Positions 23,920 through 31,761 of a stretch of 64,000 nt of DNA are shown here, one piece after another. This stretch comes from JANQPA01 sp964628385 (GTDB lineage: Bacteria; Bacteroidota; Bacteroidia; Chitinophagales; Saprospiraceae), in contig CAZVOD010000007.1 in assembly GCA_964628385.1 (NCBI GenBank), forward strand, positions 42,416 to 106,415, in the 5' to 3' direction. Position numbers and translations under genes: made by a program. Each line of letters opens with the position of its first letter. Position 1 is the stretch's first letter. A model generated the notes under the pieces. That model was not told the DNA's origin, did no database searches, and saw nothing but the letters and a program-made list of their open reading frames with translations.

Positions 23920-24923
23920 GGTTATGGATATTACGCTTTCAATTTTTTAAATCAACGGCATTTCGAAATAATATATTTTGATTACTCTCCATTGCATTTT
24001 ACCTAGACAGAACGCGATAAATTAACTACAGGATCGTTCTGCTACGAATGCTTCTGCTATTCTTTTTTGCTTTGCAATTGGATAAAGCAATAACGGTAAA
24101 AGTACCAATTATAGTGGATTCTACCTAATTAAATCCAATTGTGCTACCTGCTTTCAGACAGAATGCTTTTCATTACCTGTCAACCTTAATCTACACTACC
24201 AGAATAATCTGATTAAATCCTACTAAAAGAACTGTCAATAGCTTAACTTTTATAAGAGTAAATTTCCTCCTCTGATCTATCCCATATCGCTTGCGTATCG
24301 TAATCATAGCCAATTAAAATTTATTCTAAACGATAACAGAATAGTTGCTAAAAAGCTTGATGTATCTTGTATTTTTCCCAAAATTCTAATTGCCGCTTTA
24401 GGAAAAAAGACAAAATTATAACATAGTTTAACAATTATTCTCCAACAAAACCAATGGTTTTTTATTAATAGTATCAGATTTGTATACACCACCGTGTGAT
24501 AAGACTGCCACGAGGAATGCCTTTCGACACGATGTAACCATACCAGTCTTTATATCAAAAAATTAGGAGTAAAAAATAAAAAGTAATCAACTCCAGGGCC
24601 GAAATACCTGTTAAGATATTAAATTTCAAGAAAATAATTTACCCTATTCTTTAATTTTTGGCCTAATTTTTGATACTGTAAGAACCAACACTGTACATGC
24701 GTCTTTTAGACGAGGTTTTTCGAAACTTAACGGTTTATTGTTTTGTTTTCTTAAATAAATAAACCTAATATTGTTAATGAGGCTATCGGAAAAAAGTCGT
24801 TTTTGAAGCAACTACTCGAAAGAAAATATAAGCCTGTACAATGGGTTTATGACGAACATTGAAACAGCATTCGATAATTTTTCTTATTCCTCTCCCGGGA
24901 AAGAATCAAGGTAAGATATAATT
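23920..24923. other. 1-kb gene-poor AT-rich spacer upstream of clpC
   Basis: Between the divergent STAS and clpC starts there is no convincing coding frame; a 62-codon minus-strand frame at 24304-24492 has low-complexity hydrophobic content and no family features. Small hairpins are visible: CGTCT-TTT-AGACG at 24700-24712 followed by a T-run, and GGTTTATT/AATAAACC at 24732-24765. A long clpC leader or an unannotated small RNA is possible. Confidence 0.5.
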
Positions 24924-27473
24924 ATGAATAATAGAAGATTTTCACCAAAAGTTAAGCAGGTTATCTCCAGGAGTAGAGACGAAGCGATTCGGCTTGGACA
25001 TGACTTCATCGGTACTGAGCATCTCTTGCTTGGCATCATGTCGGAGAAGAATGGATTAGCAGTGAAAGTTTTGGAGTCTTTAGATATTGATGCCAGTGAT
25101 TTGCGCCAGTCTGTTGAAGAATCAATTCAGCGAATACCTTCTGGTAATACCAAACTTAACGTAGGTAACCTTCCGCTGAATAAGCAAGCGGAAAAGGTCC
25201 TAAAAGTAACTTTTTTAGAAGCTAAAATGCTTAAGAGCGAAGAAATTTGCCCTGAGCATCTAATTTTGTCAATTTTGAAGCATAAAGAAAATCCAGCGTC
25301 CAAAATACTTCAGCAATACGATGTTGACTACGATATCTACAAAGCTGAATTAGAATATGTACGTCAGGAACAAGACTTCTCTTCCAATGTAGATCCTTAC
25401 GCTCAGGCTCCTTCTGAGCAAGACGATCCTTACGATGATGATGAAAATCAGCCAAGAGGATACCAGCGTAAAGGTAGCAGTAAATCGCGTACTCCAGTAT
25501 TGGACAACTTCGGTAGAGATGTTACCAAACTGGCTGAAGAAGATAAGCTTGATCCTATCATCGGTAGGGAAAATGAGATCGAACGTGTATCTCAAATTCT
25601 CAGCCGTAGAAAGAAAAATAACCCAATACTTATCGGTGAGCCCGGTGTTGGTAAAACAGCCATCGTTGAGGGATTGGCCTTGAGAATAGTACAAAAGAAA
25701 GTATCCAGAACGTTATTCAACAAGCGTATCATTATGCTTGATCTAGCAGCACTGGTTGCAGGTACTAAATACAGAGGTCAGTTTGAAGAGCGGATGAAGG
25801 CGATCATGAATGAAATGGAAAAATCCAGAGATGTTATTCTTTTCATTGATGAGATTCATACCATTGTAGGTGCAGGTGGCGCTACTGGTTCTCTAGATGC
25901 CTCCAACATCTTTAAGCCAGCATTGGCTAGAGGTGAACTGCAGTGTATTGGTGCCTCCACACTGGATGAGTATAGACAGCATATCGAAAAAGATGGTGCT
26001 CTTGACCGTCGTTTCCAGAAAGTTTTGGTTGATCCACCATCAGCAGAAGAAGCGGTGAATATTCTGGAAAATATCAAGCCAAAATACGAAGATTTCCACA
26101 ATGTAACTTACGATGACGAGTCGATTAAAGCTTGTGTTAAGTTAAGTGATAGATACATCAGTGATCGCTTTTTACCGGACAAGGCGATTGACGTACTCGA
26201 TGAGGTTGGAGCCAGAGTACACCTAAAGAACATTCACGTTCCAAAGCATATCGAAGATCTTGAAAAGAGTATTGAAGATATTAAGGAGCAGAAAAATCAG
26301 GCAGTAAAAAATCAGCAGTACGAAAAGGCGGCCGATCTTAGAGATAAAGAGTCCAAGCTGGTCCGTCAGTTGGAATTTGCCAAAGCGCAATGGGAAGAAG
26401 AAGCCAAGACTAAGCGCTATCCGGTTAATGAGGAAGATATAGCGGAAGTCGTATCAATGATGACAGGTATCCCTGTTAGCAGAGTGGCACAGAATGAGAG
26501 CAAGAAGCTCGTAGGAATGAATGAAGACTTGCAGAAAGTGATTATAGGACAAGATCCGGCGATTCAGAAGATTACAAAAGCTATTCAAAGAAACAGAATC
26601 GGCTTGAAAGACCCTTCTAAGCCAATTGGTTCCTTCATTTTCCTTGGTCCTACAGGGGTTGGTAAAACGGAGTTGGCCAAAGCACTAGCGAGATATATTT
26701 TCGATTCTGAAGATGCTCTGATCCGTATTGATATGAGTGAATACATGGAAAAATTCTCCGTGAGTAGATTAATTGGTGCGCCTCCGGGATACGTTGGATA
26801 CGAAGAAGGGGGTCAGCTTACTGAGCGGGTACGTAGAAAGCCATACTCTGTAATTCTGTTGGATGAGATCGAAAAGGCTCACCCAGATGTATACAACATC
26901 TTACTACAGGTCTTGGATGATGGTCAGTTGACCGATAGTCTCGGCCGTAAGGTTGATTTCAAGAACTCTCTTGTAATCATGACCTCTAATATAGGTGTAA
27001 GGCAGCTAAAAGACTTCGGTCAGGGTGTAGGTTTTGCGACAAAGGCACGTAGAGAAGCTGCAGAGGATCACTCCAAGTCAGTTATTCAGAGTGCACTGAA
27101 GCGTACATTCTCTCCTGAGTTCCTCAACCGTATCGATGATGTGGTGATTTTCAACAGTTTGGATCAGAATCATATCTTCAAAATTATTGATATTACATTG
27201 AAAGAGCTACACGGAAGATTGGAAGGAATGGGCTTTAAACTTAAGCTGTCGGAAGAAGCGAAAAAGTTTGTAGCCGAAAAGGGATATGACCCTCAATTTG
27301 GTGCCCGTCCATTACACAGAGCTACTCAAAAATATATTGAAGATCCGTTGGCAGAATTCATCTTGAATGAAGCTCCGGAAGAAGGCTCCGTAATGGTAGC
27401 ACAAATGAATGAAGAAGGTGATGGCCTGACCATCGTCATCGAAAAAGAAGTAAATACAGACGTTGAGAAATAA
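24924..27473 (+). CDS. clpC: ATP-dependent Clp protease ATP-binding subunit ClpC
   Basis: 849 residues. The N-terminal double Clp repeat spans ~1-145 (KVKQVISRSRDEAIRLGHDFIGTE). AAA-1 has GEPGVGKTAIVEGLA and IILFIDEIH-type Walker motifs. A UVR-type middle domain is at ~460-500 (NQQYEKAADLRDKESKL). AAA-2 has GPTGVGKTELAKALA and ILLDEIEKAHPDV. The C-terminal ClpB-D2-like domain contains YDPQFGARPLHRA. ClpC unfolds substrates for ClpP. A rho-independent terminator follows, so it is monocistronic at the 3' end. Confidence 0.96.
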   Translation: MNNRRFSPKVKQVISRSRDEAIRLGHDFIGTEHLLLGIMSEKNGLAVKVLESLDIDASDLRQSVEESIQRIPSGNTKLNVGNLPLNKQAEKVLKVTFLEAKMLKSEEICPEHLILSILKHKENPASKILQQYDVDYDIYKAELEYVRQEQDFSSNVDPYAQAPSEQDDPYDDDENQPRGYQRKGSSKSRTPVLDNFGRDVTKLAEEDKLDPIIGRENEIERVSQILSRRKKNNPILIGEPGVGKTAIVEGLALRIVQKKVSRTLFNKRIIMLDLAALVAGTKYRGQFEERMKAIMNEMEKSRDVILFIDEIHTIVGAGGATGSLDASNIFKPALARGELQCIGASTLDEYRQHIEKDGALDRRFQKVLVDPPSAEEAVNILENIKPKYEDFHNVTYDDESIKACVKLSDRYISDRFLPDKAIDVLDEVGARVHLKNIHVPKHIEDLEKSIEDIKEQKNQAVKNQQYEKAADLRDKESKLVRQLEFAKAQWEEEAKTKRYPVNEEDIAEVVSMMTGIPVSRVAQNESKKLVGMNEDLQKVIIGQDPAIQKITKAIQRNRIGLKDPSKPIGSFIFLGPTGVGKTELAKALARYIFDSEDALIRIDMSEYMEKFSVSRLIGAPPGYVGYEEGGQLTERVRRKPYSVILLDEIEKAHPDVYNILLQVLDDGQLTDSLGRKVDFKNSLVIMTSNIGVRQLKDFGQGVGFATKARREAAEDHSKSVIQSALKRTFSPEFLNRIDDVVIFNSLDQNHIFKIIDITLKELHGRLEGMGFKLKLSEEAKKFVAEKGYDPQFGARPLHRATQKYIEDPLAEFILNEAPEEGSVMVAQMNEEGDGLTIVIEKEVNTDVEK

Positions 27474-27492
27474 AAATTGAGTCGTATCATAC

Positions 27493-27532
27493 AAGAAGTA
27501 CATTCAGCAGGTCTGGATGTACTTCTTTTTTT
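27493..27532 (+). terminator. Rho-independent terminator of clpC
   Basis: AAGAAGTACAT (27493-27503) pairs perfectly with ATGTACTTCTT (27517-27527), followed by a T-run to 27532. Confidence 0.9.
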
Positions 27533-27843
27533 ATACTTGACATTTGTTACCCTTTTTGGTAAAAATTTAGTTCCTTTGCCCTTGCATATTTGACCATTTC
27601 CTGAGATCTTTTTAGTACAGCCGGAACTTTTTATTCTCAATATACATTATATAAATAGAAAAGTTTTGGAAAAAAGCACGAGGCATTATACATATTCCCC
27701 ATAAATGCTTTCATTCCAAATTTTAAAATCAATAGCCTACCTTGTTAGAGTTAGATATTTCGGAAAGGGAATAAGCATCTCAGTCCGATTGGATACCAAC
27801 CAGGATGGTTTATTATTATATTTTTAAACAAAATCAATTTAAT

Positions 27844-28434
27844 TTGGCGAAAAAAACGAAAAGACCCTTTAGGGAAAGAAACAATCAGGCACAACACCGT
27901 ATTAATGATAATATCAGGATACCTGAAGTGCGTCTAGTGGGTGACAACTTAGAAGAAGTAAGTGAAGTAGCAGGAAAGACGATTGAGTCAGGTGTATTTT
28001 CTACTCGTCAGCTCCGTCAGTGGGCCGAAAAGATGGAACTCGATCTGGTGGAAATCTCTCCAAAGGCCAAGCCACCTGTTGTCCGTATTATTGATTACAA
28101 GAAATTTCTTTACGACAAGAAAAAGAAGGAAAAGGAGATTAAGGCCAAAGCAATCAAAACGGTAATCAAGGAGATTCGTTTTGGTCCGAATACGGATGAT
28201 CACGATTTTGAATTCAAGCTAAAACATGCCCAGAAGTTTTTGGAGGAAGGTTCTAAAGTGAAAGCATATGTACATTTCCGCGGGCGAACCATTGTGTTCA
28301 AGGACCGCGGAGAGTTACTGTTACTGCGTTTTCTTAAAGAGCTGGAAGAAGTTGGTACAGCTGAAGCCTTACCCAAGATGGAAGGCAGAAGAATGATTGT
28401 TGTGGTTTCACCTAAAAAAGTGAAGAAAAAGTAA
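27844..28434 (+). CDS. infC: Translation initiation factor IF-3
   Basis: The frame contains the full IF-3: N-domain (RINDNIRIPEVRLVGDN), basic linker helix (KKKEKEIKAKAIKTVIKEIRF) and C-domain (HDFEFKLKHAQKFLEEGSKVKAYVHFRGRTIVF). I place the start at the TTG of 27844 (product ~196 residues, initiator then AKKTKRPFRERNN). The only in-frame ATG (27805) lies within a small hairpin (AACCA-GGA-TGGTT) and would add a hydrophobic YYYIFKQNQFN peptide untypical of IF-3. Rare start codons in infC are known from other bacteria, where IF-3 represses its own translation. It leads the infC-rpmI-rplT operon. Confidence 0.9.
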   Translation: MAKKTKRPFRERNNQAQHRINDNIRIPEVRLVGDNLEEVSEVAGKTIESGVFSTRQLRQWAEKMELDLVEISPKAKPPVVRIIDYKKFLYDKKKKEKEIKAKAIKTVIKEIRFGPNTDDHDFEFKLKHAQKFLEEGSKVKAYVHFRGRTIVFKDRGELLLLRFLKELEEVGTAEALPKMEGRRMIVVVSPKKVKKK

Positions 28435-28454
28435 CATCATTCAATAAATATCGC

Positions 28455-28462
28455 TACTTTTG
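28455..28462 (+). promoter_or_regulatory. Possible internal promoter -7 box (TACTTTTG) before rpmI
   Basis: A perfect match to TAnnTTTG, 28 bp upstream of the rpmI start and 20 bp after the infC stop. No clear TTG element is seen at the right distance. It may allow the two ribosomal protein genes to be expressed separately from infC. Confidence 0.35.
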
Positions 28463-28490
28463 CATTCCGTTTGAAAAAATATTATAGCTA

Positions 28491-28688
28491 ATGCCGAAGA
28501 TGAAAACTCATTCCAGTGCTAAGAAACGTTTCAAAATCACTGGATCCGGAAAAGTCAAGCGCTTTCAGGCGAATACTTCTCACTTAAAGCGCAAGAAAAG
28601 TAAGAAAGCTAAAACGCGTTTATTGGGTTCTGCTCTTGTTCATAAAGCGGATGAAAAGAGAATCCTTAACTTACTTTGTAAGAAATAA
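28491..28688 (+). CDS. rpmI: 50S ribosomal protein L35
   Basis: 65 residues, standard length. MPKMKTHSSAKKRFKITGSGKVKR and the basic HLKRKKSKKAKTR tail are diagnostic. It is the second gene of the classical infC-rpmI-rplT operon. Confidence 0.98.
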   Translation: MPKMKTHSSAKKRFKITGSGKVKRFQANTSHLKRKKSKKAKTRLLGSALVHKADEKRILNLLCKK

Positions 28689-28766
28689 TATAACTTATTT
28701 GTTAACGCACAATACAGGTCAAAGTATTCCAGTTTGGAATCCCTGTTTTGTACCAAATCAAGTGGA

Positions 28767-29117
28767 ATGCCACGTTCAGTAAACTCAGTAGCGTCGAGAA
28801 GGCGCCGGAAAAAGATTTTAAAAGCCGCCAAAGGGTACTGGGGGGCCAGAAAAAATGTCTACACTGTAGCGAAAAATGCGGTTGAAAAAGGTTTAACCTA
28901 TGCTTACCGAGATAGAAAAAATAAAAAGCGGGCTTTCCGTCGTTTGTGGATCGCCAGAATCAATGCGGCCACCAGAATGGAAGATACTTCCTACTCGGTA
29001 TTTATTCATCGCCTAAAAGAAAATAACGTACAATTGAACAGGAAGGTGTTAGCTGATCTGGCTATGAATCACCCGGAAGCGTTCAAAAGTGTAATGGAAG
29101 AAGTTAAACCTTCCTAG
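28767..29117 (+). CDS. rplT: 50S ribosomal protein L20
   Basis: The start is the ATG at 28767 (116 residues, MPRSVNSVASRRRRKKILK); an ATG at 28734 would add 11 foreign residues. The segments AKGYWGARKNVYTVAKNAVEKGLTYAYRDRK and RRLWIARINAA are typical of L20. In other bacteria L20 binds the operon mRNA and represses rpmI-rplT; the ~80-bp rpmI-rplT spacer could hold such a site, but I see no defined structure. A terminator follows. Confidence 0.98.
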   Translation: MPRSVNSVASRRRRKKILKAAKGYWGARKNVYTVAKNAVEKGLTYAYRDRKNKKRAFRRLWIARINAATRMEDTSYSVFIHRLKENNVQLNRKVLADLAMNHPEAFKSVMEEVKPS

Positions 29118-29144
29118 CATAAATTATACCAAGATATTGTAGTG

Positions 29145-29180
29145 AAAGGGAAATAGCTGTACGGTTATTTCCCTTTTTTA
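29145..29180 (+). terminator. Rho-independent terminator of infC-rpmI-rplT
   Basis: AAAGGGAAATA (29145-29155) pairs with TATTTCCCTTT (29166-29176), followed by further T residues. Confidence 0.9.
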
Positions 29181-29195
29181 TTATTACAGATGCTA

Positions 29196-29223
29196 TTGCT
29201 AAATAATACAATAAATACTTTTG
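29196..29223 (+). promoter_or_regulatory. Bacteroidota-type promoter of the CAP-domain gene
   Basis: TTG at 29196-29198, 17 bp spacing, then TACTTTTG at 29216-29223, matching the TTG/TAnnTTTG consensus. It lies 26 bp before the ATG and just after the rplT terminator. Confidence 0.6.
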
Positions 29224-29249
29224 GCGTTTGAGAAAATAAAATAAACACC

Positions 29250-29762
29250 ATGAGGCTATCCCTGATCGCTCTGATCCTTTTTAGTTTTATCCTTTTTGAC
29301 TGCAATGGCCAGTATATTTCCAGAAATACTGATGAGCAGACCTCCAAAATTGAAAATAACAGCCAGGAATTCGAGAAAGCAATGTTAGCCGCTGTCAACG
29401 AATGGCGACAAAAGGGATGCCGCTGCGGTGGCAAACGCATGCGCCCCACCATCGCCGTAGGCTGGAATGATAAATTGACTAAAGCGGCCCAAAAACACGC
29501 TGCCGATCTTGAAAAAAGGCAAACCCTTGACCACACCGGAGCTGACGGCAGCAGTATTAGTGACCGTGCTGAGGCTGCAGGCTATAATTGGCAGGCCATT
29601 GCCGAAAATGTAGCCTGGAACTACCCCAACATACAAACAGTAGTTGATGGATGGATAACCAGTCCGGGACACTGCAAGAATATCATGAATCCTGATTACA
29701 AGGAAATCGGGGTTTATCGCCAGGGCGACTATTGGGTGATGATGCTGGGAGCCGAGTTGTAA
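29250..29762 (+). CDS. Secreted CAP-domain (SCP/PR-1) protein
   Basis: 170 residues with a signal-type leader (LSLIALILFSFILFDCNGQ). The Cys near residue 18 could be a lipobox. The CAP domain spans ~45-168: LAAVNEWRQKG, AAQKHAADLE, LDHTGADGSS, AENVAWN, SPGHCKNIMNPDYKEIG. The two His and the acidic residues of the CAP cleft are present. The CRCGG pair plus the HC Cys may form a disulphide. Bacterial CAP proteins are poorly characterised. The neighbour terminator and promoter show it is an independent unit. Confidence 0.88.
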   Translation: MRLSLIALILFSFILFDCNGQYISRNTDEQTSKIENNSQEFEKAMLAAVNEWRQKGCRCGGKRMRPTIAVGWNDKLTKAAQKHAADLEKRQTLDHTGADGSSISDRAEAAGYNWQAIAENVAWNYPNIQTVVDGWITSPGHCKNIMNPDYKEIGVYRQGDYWVMMLGAEL

Positions 29763-29844
29763 TCCGGCCCAAATTCTTGTGAATCCTCAGCAATCCTAAT
29801 CTAAATACTTGTAAGCCAACATTTTTTTACATATTTTACCTATT

Positions 29845-30007
29845 TAGGAATGAGAAAAAAATAACTCATCATTTTTGACGGGGGCTTTTGCCCCAATACT
29901 TCGTTAGAAAGCCTCGCCAATGCCCTGCATTGCCTGCGTTTTCTGCCTTGTCTTGGAACAAAATCCCCTCGGTCAAAACACGCGATCTATTTATTGCTCA
30001 TTCCTTA
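29845..30007. repeat. MITE-like 163-bp imperfect palindrome
   Basis: The outer arms TAGGAATGAG (29845-29854) and CTCATTCCTTA (29997-30007) are inverted repeats. Homology continues inward, with TTTTTGACGGGGG pairing against CCCCTCGGTCAAAA. The centre is the perfect hairpin CCAATGC-CCT-GCATTGC (29917-29933) at the symmetry midpoint (~29925). The bases TATT occur on both flanks, a possible target-site duplication. It is GC-richer than its AT-rich surroundings, with no ORF and no T-run. It lies directly upstream of the lysozyme-like gene. Confidence 0.75.
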
Positions 30008-30045
30008 TTAAAATATAATTCTCTGTTCATGACTTTAAGCTTTGT

Positions 30046-31761
30046 GTGATCATGCTGACTACCTTGAATCACCATATGAGCTTTGTTAAAACCCAAAAGA
30101 TTATGACATTCAACCCGTCGCTTATCAATCTACTCCAAACCAATACCGTTACCCGATACCTTACCGCCGGAGAGCGCAACAGATATATCCAGGACTTGCA
30201 GATTACGCTCTTTGATCTTGGCTTTGGTGAGGAGCTGGGATGGAGTAGGCATCAAACTGACGGGTTTTATTCCGGGAATACTATAAAAGCAGTAAGTAAT
30301 TTTTCATCAAAAAATGGTTTTGACGGTTCGGGTTTGAGTGTTTCTGCTCCCCTACTGATCAAAATGTGGGAAAGGTACGAGATGCTGGATGATTTAAGGA
30401 TTTTACTCACTGCTACCTCTAACCGAACACTCGGCAATACTTACAATCTTCACAATCCGGGAAGCTTCCAGAATCAAAGCCTACAGATCATCATGAATGC
30501 ATTGGGCTACGCTAACGTTTCCCTGAATACAGCAATCAGAGATTTTGGCCGTAAAAATGGGATTCCGGCGGATGGCTTCAGCCTCACCCGCCAACTGGCA
30601 CTAAAAATCATCGATAATGTGGCTGCTTTTTTTGGCAAAGGCGTACTGCTGGGCTATGATCTGAGTATGACCAACAGTAACAACGGTAGCCATACTAACC
30701 CAGTTGGCCCTTCTCCTGACCCCATAACGACCGACCCGGCCCCCAACCGGCCATTGCAATACAGGGATGAAGGCAGTAAGCTCCTGGTAACTAATGGCGT
30801 GGTGCCTGTACGACTGAACAAGCACAATCCTAATGGTTATTCTTTCTGGGGTACCGAAACGATTGAAGATTATATCCAGAAAAACAGGATGAAACTTCAG
30901 CAACTTGGCGTTACGGACTCCTCCGTCAATGTTATGCGAGCCGTTTCCGAAAATGAAGGTCGCCTGGATGCCATCAATAACTACGATAGGGGTTTTCTGA
31001 GCTTTGGTATATATCAATGGACTATAGGCACTGATAATAGAGCCGGGGAGCTTCCGGCGCTTCTGAAAAAAGTAAAATCGATATACCCTAATACTTTCCG
31101 CAAGTATTTTTCTACTCATGGTTTGGATATTTCCCATAATACTAATCCTTCTACGGGTTACCTTACTTTGAATGGTACTACCATTGATACCCCCAGAGAG
31201 AAAGAACAATTCAGAGATCCTAAATGGGCCTATTATTTTGTTTTAGCTGGAAGAGATGAAAATGTACAGGCAGTAGAGATTGAACATGCCCTGGGCCGTT
31301 TGAAAAACTTTTACTGGAAAGATAGTCACGCTATCAATGGCTTTACCCTTTCACAGATTATCACCTCTGAGTATGGAGTGGCATTAATTCTTGACAACCA
31401 CGTTAACCGTCCGGCATTTGTACAGCCCTGTATTCAGATTGCCATGCAGCAAACCGGCCTTCAAAATCCGTCATTTTGGTCTACCAATGATGAATTAAAT
31501 GTGCTAAATGCTTATTTGAAGGTGAGAAAAACCTATAGAAGTGCCAGTGCCGGCCCAATGACCAAAGCCGATGAGCGTGCTGCAGTGACCCAAAAGTACC
31601 TGAATGCCAGCATCATATCATTAGAAAGAGGCTCCTTCCAATACGAAAATGTCTCGATAGCGGGAAGGAGCTTAGGCAACAATAATGCGCAATTTGTTAA
31701 TCCACCAGAATCATATGAAGCAACTGATTATCCGGATATTACGCCTATTGAGGATTTATAA
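30046..31761 (+). CDS. Peptidoglycan-binding-like / lysozyme-like fold protein
   Basis: 571 residues as drawn. The start is uncertain: ATGs also occur at codons 3, 11 and 20. There is no clear signal peptide. Residues ~40-110 (YIQDLQITLFDLGF...GFYSGNTIKAVSNF) and ~130-190 (NQSLQIIMNALGY...FGRKNGIPADGF) look like two peptidoglycan-binding helical modules. A Pro/Thr-rich linker (~205-235) leads to a domain with VSENEGRLDAINNYDRGFLSFGIYQW (residues ~303-328; the Glu is a candidate catalytic acid), reminiscent of lysozyme/muramidase-type endolysins. The 3' end overlaps the caspase gene by 47 bp. Cell-wall cleavage is an inference. Phage or contractile-injection cargo origin is possible. Confidence 0.6.
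   Translation: MIMLTTLNHHMSFVKTQKIMTFNPSLINLLQTNTVTRYLTAGERNRYIQDLQITLFDLGFGEELGWSRHQTDGFYSGNTIKAVSNFSSKNGFDGSGLSVSAPLLIKMWERYEMLDDLRILLTATSNRTLGNTYNLHNPGSFQNQSLQIIMNALGYANVSLNTAIRDFGRKNGIPADGFSLTRQLALKIIDNVAAFFGKGVLLGYDLSMTNSNNGSHTNPVGPSPDPITTDPAPNRPLQYRDEGSKLLVTNGVVPVRLNKHNPNGYSFWGTETIEDYIQKNRMKLQQLGVTDSSVNVMRAVSENEGRLDAINNYDRGFLSFGIYQWTIGTDNRAGELPALLKKVKSIYPNTFRKYFSTHGLDISHNTNPSTGYLTLNGTTIDTPREKEQFRDPKWAYYFVLAGRDENVQAVEIEHALGRLKNFYWKDSHAINGFTLSQIITSEYGVALILDNHVNRPAFVQPCIQIAMQQTGLQNPSFWSTNDELNVLNAYLKVRKTYRSASAGPMTKADERAAVTQKYLNASIISLERGSFQYENVSIAGRSLGNNNAQFVNPPESYEATDYPDITPIEDL

Noticed and set aside
24304..24492. 62-codon frame in the clpC upstream gap
   Set aside because: AT-driven hydrophobic sequence with no start context or family match.
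27805..27843. ATG start of infC with a 13-residue hydrophobic extension
   Set aside because: The ATG is in a hairpin with no ribosome-binding site at proper spacing, and the extension is foreign to IF-3.
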